From: Chloroflexota bacterium
GTDB lineage: Bacteria; Chloroflexota; Limnocylindria; QHBO01
DNA: 7,230 bases
NCBI GenBank assembly: GCA_005882055.1
Contig: VBGQ01000178.1
Span: forward strand, 1-7,230
Direction of reading: 5' to 3'
Positions 1 to 7,230 of the stretch are shown in pieces; the first letter of the stretch is position 1, and the number at the start of each line of letters is the position of its first letter. A model generated the notes under the pieces. The model was not told the origin of the DNA, ran no database searches, and saw only the letters and a list, made by a program, of their open reading frames with translations. Made by a program: the position numbers and the translations under genes.

Positions 1-541
1 AGGGGATGGGACCGACACCCACGGCGCCGATCGCGGCGTTCAGCGTGCCGGTCTGCGGACTACCCGGCGGGTTGTAGTTGTACATGTAGAGCCAGATGAT
101 CCCGGCCGCGACCATGCTGATGGCCAGGGGCACGAAGATCACGCTTTTGGCGATCGACTCATATCGCACACGGTCCACGAGTACCGCCACGAGCAGGCCG
201 ATGCCGACCGTCAGCAGCGTCAGGAAGACGAGCCAGAGAAGGTTGTTCTTGAGCGCGGTCAGGGCATCGTCGCTGCCGAAGAACCACGAGTAGTTCGTGA
301 GTCCCACGAACTTCTTGCCGAATTTGTCCTGCAGGCTGGTGATGACCGTGCCGATCATCGGGTAGACCAGGAAGAGGCCGAGCAGGCCGAGCGCAGGCGC
401 CAACCAAAGCCAGGGCCGGATGCGCGGCTTCATGCGCTCCGAGACGAGGCGGAGCACCTGCTCCGTCAGCCAGATATAGCCGACCAGGACTCCAGGCACG
501 ACGATCACGACGATCAACGCCGTGACCAACTTGCTCACCAT
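1..541 (-). CDS. Sugar ABC transporter permease, MalF/AglF-like (partial, 3' end outside window)
   Basis: Inner-membrane permease of a carbohydrate ABC importer, which would pair with a second permease and the ATPase to pass sugar delivered by the binding protein. The ATG at 541 is well supported: GGAGG lies at 549-553, seven bases upstream. The 180 visible residues stay open to the window edge. They show hydrophobic segments near residues 5-25, 43-63, 98-121 and 132-152. Family-like stretches are RPWLWLAPAL (about 42-51), FVGLTNYSWFF (78-88), LKNNLLWLVF (97-106) and the VLVDRVRYESIAKSVIFVPLAISM region (120-143), which I recognise from alpha-glucoside permeases of the AglF type. The EAA loop that contacts the ATPase lies beyond the edge and cannot be checked. 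It is the third gene of a minus-strand operon after the ATPase and binding protein. The substrate class (alpha-glucosides) is inferred from similarity only. Confidence 0.9.
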   Translation of the reverse strand, partial: MVSKLVTALIVVIVVPGVLVGYIWLTEQVLRLVSERMKPRIRPWLWLAPALGLLGLFLVYPMIGTVITSLQDKFGKKFVGLTNYSWFFGSDDALTALKNNLLWLVFLTLLTVGIGLLVAVLVDRVRYESIAKSVIFVPLAISMVAAGIIWLYMYNYNPPGSPQTGTLNAAIGAVGVGPIP

Positions 542-548
542 CAGCCAA

Positions 549-553
549 CCTCC
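549..553 (-). promoter_or_regulatory. Ribosome-binding site of the permease gene
   Basis: GGAGG on the minus strand with a 7-nt spacer to the ATG at 541. It fixes the permease start. Confidence 0.75.
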
Positions 554-577
554 AGCGCCGTTGAGGTGGGTGAACGG

Positions 578-601
578 GGGGCGCGGCGCCTGCCGCGCCC
601 C
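578..601 (-). promoter_or_regulatory. Intercistronic stem-loop between binding-protein and permease genes
   Basis: Perfect 10-bp inverted repeat (GGGGCGCGGC / GCCGCGCCCC) with a 4-nt loop. It lies about 20 nt after the binding-protein stop and 24 nt before the permease ribosome-binding site. All but one of its pairs are G-C and no U-tract follows on the minus strand, so it does not look like a standard intrinsic terminator. It resembles in position the malE-malF intercistronic structures, which shield the binding-protein mRNA end and lower permease output. That role here is inference. Confidence 0.6.
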
Positions 602-620
602 TCGCGCGGGTTACGTCGCG

Positions 621-1922
621 TTACTGGGAATAGGCGTCGTCGGCGACCTTCTGCAGTGCCGCCAGCGCTTGGTCAACCGTCTCCTTTCCGCCGGTCAAGG
701 TCACCATGTGCGTCCAGAAGGCGGCATTCATAGCCGTCGGCATGTTGTCCGAGGCGTCGAACACGAAGTCGGTCGCCTTCGAGAGGATTTCAGCAGAACG
801 CTTGCTGATGTCGTCGGGGTAGTCGGTCGCGTTCTTGTTGGCTGACAGTGCCCCGCCGGCCTTGACCCAGACGTCCTGGGCTGGGGCAGTCACGAGGTAC
901 TTCATCAGCGACTTGGCGGCCGGAGTGTCGTGGAACATGCCGAAGAGGTCGCCGGCACCCTCAACCGCGCTCTTGAACTGGTCGTTGATCGCGGGGAATG
1001 GGAAGAAGTTGTAGTCCGTTCCAGACTTCTCTTTCGGGAACTTGCCGAGGCCGGTGATGAAGCTTGCCTGGTGGAAGAGCTCGCAGCCAGGAGGCGTGGC
1101 GAAGAGTGGGTCACCAGCCAGGTCGAACTTGGTGGCGACCGCGTTGGTCCCGCCGCCGTAGGTGTTGGCGACAACGTCGTTCATGTAGGTGTCGAACGCC
1201 GCCTTGATGGCCGGATCGGTCCACTTGGTCTTGCCCTGCCACCAGCTGTTGTACACATCCGGCCCGGCCTGGCGCAGCAGGATCGACTCGATCCAGTCGG
1301 TCGCCGGCCACCCGGACGCATCGCCGGAGCTGATGCCCAGGCACCAGATCGCCTTGGCGTTGCCCTTGTTCGCCGCCGCCTGGGTCTTGAGATCATCCCA
1401 GGTCGCCGGCGGCGCGCTGGTGTAGTCATGCAGCTTGGGGTTGAACCAGATGAGTCCCTTGATCGACGCCTTGATGAAGACCCCGTAGGTCTTCCCGTCG
1501 ACCTGTCCAAGCTTGACGAGGCCGGGCGACGTCTCACCGGTGTACGTCTTCACGTCGAGCACGTCGTCGAGCGGCTTCAGCGCCCCGGCGTCCGCGTACT
1601 CCTTCATCTGGCCGGGGCCGGGGAGGCCTGCCAGGTCGGGCAGCACACCGGTCGGGATGCCGGCCGCCAGGATGTCGTTGATCGACCGGGTGCCCTGGTA
1701 CTTCACCTTGGCGCCGGTCTGATCCTCCCACGGCTTGACCATGGCGAGGAAGTTGGTCTGCTCGACGTCGGTCCAGGTGCCGATCACCGTCACCGTCGCG
1801 CCGTGGAGGTCTCCGCCTCCGCTCCCGGCTGGTGCGCTGCCGGCGTTATTCCCGCCCGAGCACGCGGCCAGGACCAGAACGAGCCCAACCAGGGGTGTGA
1901 TGAATCGCCAACCAGATCTCAT
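621..1922 (-). CDS. Sugar ABC transporter substrate-binding lipoprotein, AglE-like
   Basis: Extracytoplasmic solute-binding protein (433 aa) that captures sugar and delivers it to the permeases. The start at 1922 is preferred over an in-frame ATG 36 nt upstream because AGGAGG (1927-1932) sits four bases ahead and the signal peptide then begins cleanly. Residues 1-21 form a lipoprotein signal: basic MRSGWR, a hydrophobic core, and lipobox LAAC with Cys21. A Gly/Ser/Ala-rich linker follows to about residue 41. The mature part has the layout of the alpha-glucoside-binding (AglE) group: PDLAGLPGPG near 95-104, AIWCLGISSG with Cys194, GWPATDW at 204-210, PPGCELFHQASFI with Cys280, and GTDYNFFPFP further on. 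The two cysteines are probably a disulfide pair. It lies between the ATPase and permease genes of one operon. The exact sugar is not readable from the sequence. Confidence 0.93.
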   Translation of the reverse strand: MRSGWRFITPLVGLVLVLAACSGGNNAGSAPAGSGGGDLHGATVTVIGTWTDVEQTNFLAMVKPWEDQTGAKVKYQGTRSINDILAAGIPTGVLPDLAGLPGPGQMKEYADAGALKPLDDVLDVKTYTGETSPGLVKLGQVDGKTYGVFIKASIKGLIWFNPKLHDYTSAPPATWDDLKTQAAANKGNAKAIWCLGISSGDASGWPATDWIESILLRQAGPDVYNSWWQGKTKWTDPAIKAAFDTYMNDVVANTYGGGTNAVATKFDLAGDPLFATPPGCELFHQASFITGLGKFPKEKSGTDYNFFPFPAINDQFKSAVEGAGDLFGMFHDTPAAKSLMKYLVTAPAQDVWVKAGGALSANKNATDYPDDISKRSAEILSKATDFVFDASDNMPTAMNAAFWTHMVTLTGGKETVDQALAALQKVADDAYSQ

Positions 1923-2047
1923 GTTTCCTCCTAGTTGGGCGTTGGCGCTGGCGCGCAACGGCCCTCCGCGGGTGGCGGGCCTACGCTGTCCCGCCGGGGT
2001 ATCGGTCTCACTCCAGGTGCACTCCCCCTGCCGTCGCCGGACGGCTT
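1923..2047 (-). other. 125-nt structured gap between ATPase and binding-protein genes
   Basis: This gap holds no gene. It contains inverted repeats: a perfect 6-bp stem (GCCGTC / GACGGC, 2030-2045) starting two bases after the ATPase stop, an interrupted GGCCC / GGGCC stem around 1960-1982, and a GTTGGCG stem with one bulge at 1941-1959, about eight bases upstream of the binding-protein ribosome-binding site. None is followed by a U-run on the minus strand. I see no convincing -35/-10 pair, though an extra promoter for the binding-protein gene cannot be excluded. Confidence 0.45.
1927..1932 (-). promoter_or_regulatory. Ribosome-binding site of the binding-protein gene (decides the start)
   Basis: A full AGGAGG on the minus strand, four bases before the ATG at 1922. 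The alternative in-frame ATG at 1958 would put this site inside the coding sequence and add 12 residues before the signal peptide. Confidence 0.8.
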
Positions 2048-3136
<1,089 letters not shown>

Positions 3137-3142
3137 CGGACG

Positions 3143-3760
3143 ATGCTGCCTCCTAGAACTCGGGAAGCGGGTGAGACGGGAGCGTGCCCTCACCCCGATG
3201 CGTTCTCGGGCAGCCGGCATCCGAGGGGCCTCGAGACTGTCCCGCTCGCGCAGATAGCCGGCACCGCCCGGCACCCATCGCAGAACACCACCGACTTCCT
3301 GCCGCTGCCACAGCTGCGCGGCGCCAACTGGGATTCGCGCTGGCAGCGGATCCAGCAGGCCACCAACCGCCTGGCCATCCTTCCGCCGGTCGAGCTGCTC
3401 AGGATCGGTGACGAGTACTGGGTGGTCGACGGGCACAACCGGATCGCTGCGGCCCTTCGCAACGGGGCGGTGGCCGTGGACGCGGATGTCACCGACCTCC
3501 TGCCGCCCGGTGCCACGGCCTCCTCGCACCCTGGCTCGGGCACGACCAGCATGCTCGGCTCGGAGGAGCTCCGCCAGGCGGGGGAGGGACGCTTCTCCCC
3601 GACCACCGAGGTGGTGCGCGGCGGCCCGACGCGCGTCGAGATCGCGCGCAGCGCCGACGAGGCAGATGCGGCCGAGGAGGCCTTCGCGGCTCGACAGCGT
3701 GACGATCAGGGCCGGGTTGGCGAGGTTGAGGAGGCGGAATCCGAGGAGGACCAGCCGTGA
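3143..3760 (+). CDS. ParB/sulfiredoxin-fold (ParB N-terminal-like) domain protein
   Basis: Protein of about 205 aa with a single recognisable domain at roughly residues 30-120. It opens with GLETVPLAQIAGTA (29-42), passes through WDSRWQRIQQA and LPPVELLRIGDEYWVVDGHNRIAAALRNG, and ends VDADVTDLLPPG. The D96-G97-H98-N99-R100 box matches the GHxR motif that binds nucleotide in ParB-type domains. There is no helix-turn-helix domain, so it is not a full chromosome-partitioning ParB. The last 45 residues are acidic and probably disordered. ATG 3143 is the only standard start codon in frame before the domain, but no strong ribosome-binding site precedes it and it lies only 6 nt from the divergent ATPase start, so the 5' end is uncertain. 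The stop overlaps the next gene as GTGA. The cellular function is unknown. Confidence 0.72.
   Translation: MLPPRTREAGETGACPHPDAFSGSRHPRGLETVPLAQIAGTARHPSQNTTDFLPLPQLRGANWDSRWQRIQQATNRLAILPPVELLRIGDEYWVVDGHNRIAAALRNGAVAVDADVTDLLPPGATASSHPGSGTTSMLGSEELRQAGEGRFSPTTEVVRGGPTRVEIARSADEADAAEEAFAARQRDDQGRVGEVEEAESEEDQP
3149..3154 (-). promoter_or_regulatory. Probable ribosome-binding site of the ATPase gene
   Basis: AGGAGG on the minus strand, 12 nt before the ATG at 3136. The spacing is longer than usual, but no in-frame start codon lies closer. It falls inside the first codons of the divergent ParB-like gene if that gene starts at 3143. Confidence 0.6.
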
Positions 3761-4494
3761 CGGCCAGGCTCCGCGTCGCATGGCCTGATCCAGGGCTCTT
3801 CCGACGACGCGGCGGGCGACCGTACCGGATCCTGGCGTTGGCGGACGAGGTCGACGTCAGCCTCGAGTCGGAGAAGACGCGGGCGGGCCTCGGCCCGGTC
3901 GACCTCATCGTTGGATGCGGAGACCTGCCGGTCGACTACCTGCGCTTCGTGACCGATGCCTTCGGCAGCGTCCCGCTCGCGTACGTCCGCGGCAACCATG
4001 ACGTCGGCGGAGACTGGGCCACCGGCGACGCCACCGGGGTCCATCTTCCGGAGCCCCTGCCCGACGGGCGGCCCTGGACCGATGGCCAGCTCACCGTGAT
4101 CGGCTTTTCCGGTATCCCCCTGCACGGCGGCGCCAGCGGCCTGCAGGTCGGAGGGTTCACGCGGGCATCGCAGGTTCTCGCCGCGTGGTTGCGCACTGCC
4201 TGGCGCCCTCTGCGCGCGCCCGTCCTGCTGGTCAGCCACGTCGCCCCCCGCGGCATCAACGATGGTCCCGACCCGATGCACCGCGGGTCGCGAGCGCTTC
4301 GATGGCTGGCGAGCCGGCTGCGCCCGCCGCTCTGGCTGCACGGCCACACCACCCTGCTGACACGCCGCCTCGAGGATCGCTCCATGCGACGCGGCAAGAC
4401 CCTCTTCTACAACGCGGCGGGTGCGGTCCTGGTTGAGCTCTGGCCGCCTGACGCTGTGCTCACGCCGGAGTCGGTGGAGGAGGAGGCGGCGTGA
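3757..4494 (+). CDS. Metallophosphoesterase-fold protein with altered metal motifs
   Basis: Cytoplasmic protein of 245 aa belonging by motif order to the calcineurin-like phosphoesterases. The visible motifs are ILALADEVD (25-33), GCGDLP (53-58), RGNHD (78-82), LVSHVAPRG with His161 (158-166), DPMHRG (172-177) and LHGHTT (194-199). Motifs II, III and IV look intact. Motif I reads D-E-V instead of the usual D-x-H, and motif V reads G-H-T-T instead of G-H-x-H, so two customary metal ligands are replaced. I recall ADEVD-type first motifs in some high-GC bacterial relatives, so part of this may be a subfamily trait. The GTG start overlaps the preceding stop by four bases, with GAGGAGG at 3743-3749 (7-nt spacer). 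The gene also ends in a 4-bp overlap with its successor. Substrate unknown. It may be a reduced-activity enzyme or use a different metal set. Confidence 0.85.
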   Translation: MTARLRVAWPDPGLFRRRGGRPYRILALADEVDVSLESEKTRAGLGPVDLIVGCGDLPVDYLRFVTDAFGSVPLAYVRGNHDVGGDWATGDATGVHLPEPLPDGRPWTDGQLTVIGFSGIPLHGGASGLQVGGFTRASQVLAAWLRTAWRPLRAPVLLVSHVAPRGINDGPDPMHRGSRALRWLASRLRPPLWLHGHTTLLTRRLEDRSMRRGKTLFYNAAGAVLVELWPPDAVLTPESVEEEAA

Positions 4495-4970
4495 GCAGCA
4501 ACCTGCCCCGGTACGCACTGGCGGTGGGTGTGGCCTTCCTGCTCCTGCTGGGCCTGCTGCTCTTGGTGCGTCCGCTGATCTACAGCGTCGCGCCGCCACG
4601 CGACGACTCTGTGTACGTGGTCGCAACGACATCCTCGGTGCCAACGAATGGTCACCTCGTCAGGGATTTCTTGCTCAACACGCCCCACGGGCTCCTGGGC
4701 GAGCGACGATCCGGCGAGCACGCGGTCATCCACGTCGTCATCGCGCGTGGCCTGACCGGGCTGTTCAGCGTGGTGAACGCCTGGTCGCCGGTCAGCGACT
4801 GCGGGCTCAACGTGGAAACGGACCGCTTGGTCGACTGCCGCGGGCATACGTGGACATTGGCCGGCGATCCGTTCGCGACCGCCGACCCACCGCTGCAGTC
4901 GTTTCCGGTCACCACTCAGAACGGCGCCATGGTTGTCGACTTCACCCACCCGGTGGACGCCGGAGGCTAG
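4491..4970 (+). CDS. Membrane-anchored protein with a possible degenerate Rieske-like domain
   Basis: Protein of 159 aa with one N-terminal transmembrane helix (about residues 10-30) and the remainder probably outside the membrane. Residues about 90-151 follow the order of a Rieske domain: LFSVVNAWSPVSDCGL, LVDCRGHTWTLAGDPF, PPLQSFPV, and a final GAMVVDF strand. The second ligand box C-x-x-H is present (Cys116, His119). The first box, normally C-x-H, reads S-P-V before Cys104, so both of its cluster ligands appear lost. A classical [2Fe-2S] centre is therefore unlikely. The Rieske assignment rests on eye alignment only; otherwise this is a hypothetical membrane protein. The GTG start overlaps the phosphoesterase stop (GTGA), with AGGAGG at 4481-4486 embedded in that gene's terminal Glu codons, so translation is probably coupled. 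Confidence 0.72.
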   Translation: MSSNLPRYALAVGVAFLLLLGLLLLVRPLIYSVAPPRDDSVYVVATTSSVPTNGHLVRDFLLNTPHGLLGERRSGEHAVIHVVIARGLTGLFSVVNAWSPVSDCGLNVETDRLVDCRGHTWTLAGDPFATADPPLQSFPVTTQNGAMVVDFTHPVDAGG

Positions 4971-5040
4971 CGCCACCTAGGATTCGCGCGGAGCGCCGAA
5001 CCCGGGCGAGGCGCATCGGTCCAACACCTGAGGAGCGGGC

Positions 5041-5313
5041 ATGCCGGACCTTGGCATCTTCGGCTGGATCATCGTCGGCCTGCTGGCCGGCGCCATGGCA
5101 GGCTTCTTCGTTCCAGGTCGCGAGCGCTACGGGTGCCTGGGCACCACCTTGATCGGGATCCTGGGCGGCATCCTGGGAGGCTGGATCTGGACTAGCGTCC
5201 TCAACCAGCCACCCGCCACCGGCCTCCTGGGCGCCCTGTTGATCGCGATCCTGGGCAGCGCCATCGTCCTGCTTGTCCTGCGCGCCATGCACGGCGGGGA
5301 CCGACAGGCCTAA
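5041..5313 (+). CDS. GlsB/YeaQ/YmgE-type small membrane protein (transglycosylase-associated family)
   Basis: Integral membrane protein of 90 aa with three predicted helices (about 5-24, 33-50 and 60-82). It has the family's glycine-rich pattern: GWIIVGLLAGAMAGFFVPGR at the front, GCLGTTLIGILGGILGGW in the middle, and GLLGALLIAILGSAIVLLVL at the end. Length and helix number are normal. The family is linked to stress responses in several bacteria, but its biochemical role is not established. The ATG is fixed by AGGAG at 5031-5035, five bases upstream. A 70-nt gap separates it from the coupled cluster to the left, in which I see no clear promoter or terminator, so it may be cotranscribed or independent. 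Its stop is 13 nt from the stop of the convergent PAC2 gene. Confidence 0.88.
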   Translation: MPDLGIFGWIIVGLLAGAMAGFFVPGRERYGCLGTTLIGILGGILGGWIWTSVLNQPPATGLLGALLIAILGSAIVLLVLRAMHGGDRQA

Positions 5314-5326
5314 CCGCGGCGCAGCG

Positions 5327-6223
5327 TCAGTTCAGGCGCGTCCCGCCGTCTCCGCTGCCCCGATCTCCACCGTCGCGGTCGCGCAGGAACCGCTCGATAT
5401 CGGCGATCAGGTCGTCGCCAACCGGCATGCGGGCCTGGTCGGCCATCTCCTCGAGGCGCTCGACGTGGGCCTTGGTGCGCTCGTCGGCGGCGGTCGCGGC
5501 GTCGAGCAGCGCCCGCGTCTCCAACGCCTGCATCGGCAGCTCGCCCAGCGAGGGTTCGAAGCCCAGGTAGTGACCCACCTGCGTCAGCAACTCGATGGCC
5601 GCCTGTGGATACGCGGCCGACAGGTAGTGAGGAACTTGCGCGAAGAATCCGACGGAAGGAATGCCGCTCGCGGTCACGCCAAGCTCCAGCACGGAGAGCG
5701 CGGCCGCAGGGACACGCAGGCGCCCGTCCGGCCCCTGGGAGACACCATCGGGCAGCATGCCGCGGACCGATGCAGTGCCGAGGACCGGCACGGGGCGGGT
5801 GTGGGCGACCGCAGCGGGGATCGAGCCGAGGCTTACCCAGGTGGAGACGCCAAGCTGCTTCATCAGGCCGGTGACCTCCGAGGAGAGGTCGTTCCAGCGA
5901 AAATCCGGCTCCGGGCCGGTCAGGACCAGCAGGTCGCGCTCGCCGAAATGCGAGGCGCGGAGGTGCAGTTCCGGCCACTCGAGTGATTGCAGCGTGCCGT
6001 CCAGGATGTCGAGCGTCGGTCGCCGCGCCCGGTAGTCGAAGAGCGTGTCGGCGTCGAACGTCGCGACCACGCGACTGTCGTCCCCGAGCAGCTGCCTCGC
6101 GGCCAGCGTTCCGGCGTTGCCCGCGTCCACCCAGCCGTCGAACGCGGCGACCACGACCGGGCTGTCGAGCGCGACCGACTCGACCATGCGGAAGAGGGGC
6201 ATCGCGCCAAGGATACGGCGCAT
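5327..6223 (-). CDS. PAC2 family protein
   Basis: Cytoplasmic protein of up to 298 aa of the PAC2 (proteasome assembly chaperone 2-like) superfamily, as found in high-GC Gram-positive bacteria, archaea and related lineages. Supporting stretches are PVVVAAFDGWVDAGNAG (22-38), ATFDADTLFDYRARRP (54-69), LLVLTGPEPDFRW (98-110), a central LGSIPAAVAHTRPVPVLGTA segment, and GFFAQVPHYLSAAYPQAAIELL. The C-terminal part, rich in Glu, Ala and Arg, is likely helical (ERTKAHVERLEEMADQ). The family's bacterial role is unproven. The start is uncertain: ATG 6223 gives the longest form but has only a G-run before it, ATG 6202 (MPLFRMVES) and ATG 6187 are alternatives, and none has a clear ribosome-binding site. 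The gene lies 33 nt after the oxidoreductase stop and may share its transcript. Confidence 0.87.
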   Translation of the reverse strand: MRRILGAMPLFRMVESVALDSPVVVAAFDGWVDAGNAGTLAARQLLGDDSRVVATFDADTLFDYRARRPTLDILDGTLQSLEWPELHLRASHFGERDLLVLTGPEPDFRWNDLSSEVTGLMKQLGVSTWVSLGSIPAAVAHTRPVPVLGTASVRGMLPDGVSQGPDGRLRVPAAALSVLELGVTASGIPSVGFFAQVPHYLSAAYPQAAIELLTQVGHYLGFEPSLGELPMQALETRALLDAATAADERTKAHVERLEEMADQARMPVGDDLIADIERFLRDRDGGDRGSGDGGTRLN

Positions 6224-6246
6224 CCCCCGCAGACGCGCTGCGCGGG
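6224..6246 (-). other. Inverted repeat in the 33-nt gap upstream of the PAC2 gene
   Basis: An imperfect stem pairs 8 of 9 positions (GCAG / CTGC core plus an outer C/G-run with one mismatch) around a 5-nt loop. It abuts the ATG at 6223 and has no U-tract, so it is not a typical terminator. If it forms, it would hide the G-run that could serve as ribosome-binding site for that start. Confidence 0.35.
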
Positions 6247-6256
6247 ATCGGTCAGG

Positions 6257-7230
6257 TCAGAAGGTCGTCTCCGTATCGTGCGTACGGCCGTCCCGGATCG
6301 AGTCGTAGGCCTTCAGGACGATGTCCAGGACATGCCTGGCATGCGCAGCGGTCAGCAGCGGCGTTGCATCACCGCGCAGGCAGGCCACGAAGTGCGCGAC
6401 GCCCGTCTCGACGACGGGGCGCGGCTCCGGTGGTGGCGGCGGCCCAATGCCGTGAACCCAGCCCTCCAGTCCGACCGAGCTCTCGTCATCCACGTAGAGG
6501 CTTGCGAGAGCGTCCTTGTCGTACTGGTCGCCCGGGAAGCTGATCGTGGCGCCGGTGAAGTGCAGCTCGAGCCATGGAGCCAGGGTGCTGGCGGTCCCAA
6601 AGCTGGCCAGGAGCTGACCCAGGCCGCCGCTGGCGAACTCGAGGTTGATCAGCACGTGGTCGGGCGCGGTCACCTCGAGCGTCGATCCGGTCAAGGGGCC
6701 GCCGCGCACCACCCGCTCGCGGCGACTTATGGCACCCATCGCCTGGACCCGACGAACCGGACCCATCAGGGCGGTCATGCCGTGCAGGCGGTAGATGCCG
6801 TGGTCGAAGACCGGACCGATGCCGGGGCCGTAGAACGGCGTGGGGTCCCCTGTGTACTCCCGCCAGGCCGCGGGGCCGGGGTCGGCGTGGTGCGCAACGG
6901 CCAGGGTCAGGGGCCCGAAGCGCTGCGAGGCGACGATCTCTGCCAGCCACCCGAAACGGCGCGTAGCAGCCGTCGCCGGCGCGCATAGCAACAGGAGCCC
7001 ACGATCCATGGCGGTCTGGATGAGCCGATCCGCCTCCACGAGACTGGCGGCGATCGGCTTCTCGGAGTAAACGTTGACGCCAGCCTCCAGGCATGCCTGG
7101 CTGATCGTGGCGTGCATCGGTGCGGGCGTGAGGTTGATCACGGCATCTGGGCCGGCCTCTTTGAGCATCGGTTCAAGGGCGGTGAATGCCGCGGCGCCGC
7201 TCGACCAGGTTTTGATCGCCCGGATCGCCT
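6257..7230 (-). CDS. Gfo/Idh/MocA family oxidoreductase (partial, 5' end outside window)
   Basis: NAD(P)-dependent dehydrogenase family acting mostly on sugars, cyclitols and their derivatives. The frame is open to the right edge, giving 323 visible codons, and an ATG at 7168 is internal because the similarity continues upstream of it. The N-terminal Rossmann glycine motif lies outside. Visible family marks are PDAVINLTPAPMHA, the end of the nucleotide-binding fold, then LEAGVNVYSEKPIAASLVEA with the conserved E-K-P lysine. The C-terminal substrate domain includes PVFDHGIYRLHGMTALMGPVRRVQAM and ends in VLDIVLKAYDSIRDG, the usual closing helix. A proline run (about 6437-6448) near the C-terminus is a small peculiarity. 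The substrate cannot be told. A sugar-related role fits the nearby importer, but the genes are in separate transcription units. Confidence 0.9.
   Translation of the reverse strand, partial: AIRAIKTWSSGAAAFTALEPMLKEAGPDAVINLTPAPMHATISQACLEAGVNVYSEKPIAASLVEADRLIQTAMDRGLLLLCAPATAATRRFGWLAEIVASQRFGPLTLAVAHHADPGPAAWREYTGDPTPFYGPGIGPVFDHGIYRLHGMTALMGPVRRVQAMGAISRRERVVRGGPLTGSTLEVTAPDHVLINLEFASGGLGQLLASFGTASTLAPWLELHFTGATISFPGDQYDKDALASLYVDDESSVGLEGWVHGIGPPPPPEPRPVVETGVAHFVACLRGDATPLLTAAHARHVLDIVLKAYDSIRDGRTHDTETTF

Noticed and set aside
930..1934. Long plus-strand open frame (334 codons) opposite the binding-protein gene
   Set aside because: It is an antisense shadow in GC-rich DNA. Its translation is rich in Arg, Val and Gly with no recognisable domain, while the opposite strand carries a complete lipoprotein.
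3137..3781. N-terminal extension of the ATPase frame to 3781
   Set aside because: The extra residues lack family similarity and overlap the ParB-like gene antisense. The conserved ATPase start is at 3136.
3706..4644. 312-codon minus-strand frame opposite the phosphoesterase gene
   Set aside because: It has Arg/Pro/Ala-rich shadow composition and no motif, whereas the plus strand encodes ordered phosphoesterase motifs.
5314..5326. Shared bidirectional terminator between the GlsB-type and PAC2 genes
   Set aside because: The 13-nt gap is too short for a stem with T-runs, and only a CCGCGG palindrome is visible.
5987..6988. 333-codon plus-strand frame opposite PAC2 and the oxidoreductase
   Set aside because: It is antisense to two recognisable genes and has no domain or ribosome-binding support.

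Overview
This is a GC-rich, tightly packed bacterial window with frequent GTG starts, strong AGGAGG-type ribosome-binding sites and no RNA genes, CRISPR arrays or mobile elements that I can see. Three things fit a high-GC monoderm-type lineage such as Chloroflexota or Actinomycetota: a solute-binding protein made as a lipoprotein, a PAC2-family protein and a GlsB/YeaQ-type membrane protein. I cannot fix the phylum from sequence alone.

Left half, minus strand (about 1-3136): part of an ABC sugar-import operon, read right to left as ATPase (MsmX/UgpC/MalK type), then substrate-binding lipoprotein (AglE-like), then the first permease (AglF/MalF-like, cut by the window edge). A second permease would be expected beyond position 1. 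The two gaps between these genes are 125 nt and 79 nt and both hold stable inverted repeats. The stronger one is a perfect 10-bp stem between the binding-protein and permease genes, suited to giving more binding protein than permease.

Middle, plus strand (3143-4970): three genes chained by two GTGA overlaps. They encode a small ParB/sulfiredoxin-fold protein with a DGHNR motif, a metallophosphoesterase-fold protein whose first and last metal motifs are altered, and a membrane-anchored protein whose C-terminus resembles a Rieske domain that has lost one of its two ligand boxes. Translation of the three is probably coupled. This cluster runs head-to-head with the sugar operon, with only about 6 nt between the two likely start codons. 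After a 70-nt gap comes a small three-helix GlsB/YeaQ/YmgE-type membrane protein (5041-5313).

Right part, minus strand (5327-7230): a PAC2-family protein converging on the small membrane gene with a 13-nt gap, preceded in the direction of transcription by a Gfo/Idh/MocA-family oxidoreductase that enters from beyond the right edge and lacks its N-terminal Rossmann start here. Such dehydrogenases often act on sugars or cyclitols, so a link to the sugar transporter is conceivable, but the two are not in one operon.

Most of the window is ordinary housekeeping or nutrient-uptake content. The least explained part is the three-gene coupled cluster with two apparently altered metal-binding domains.
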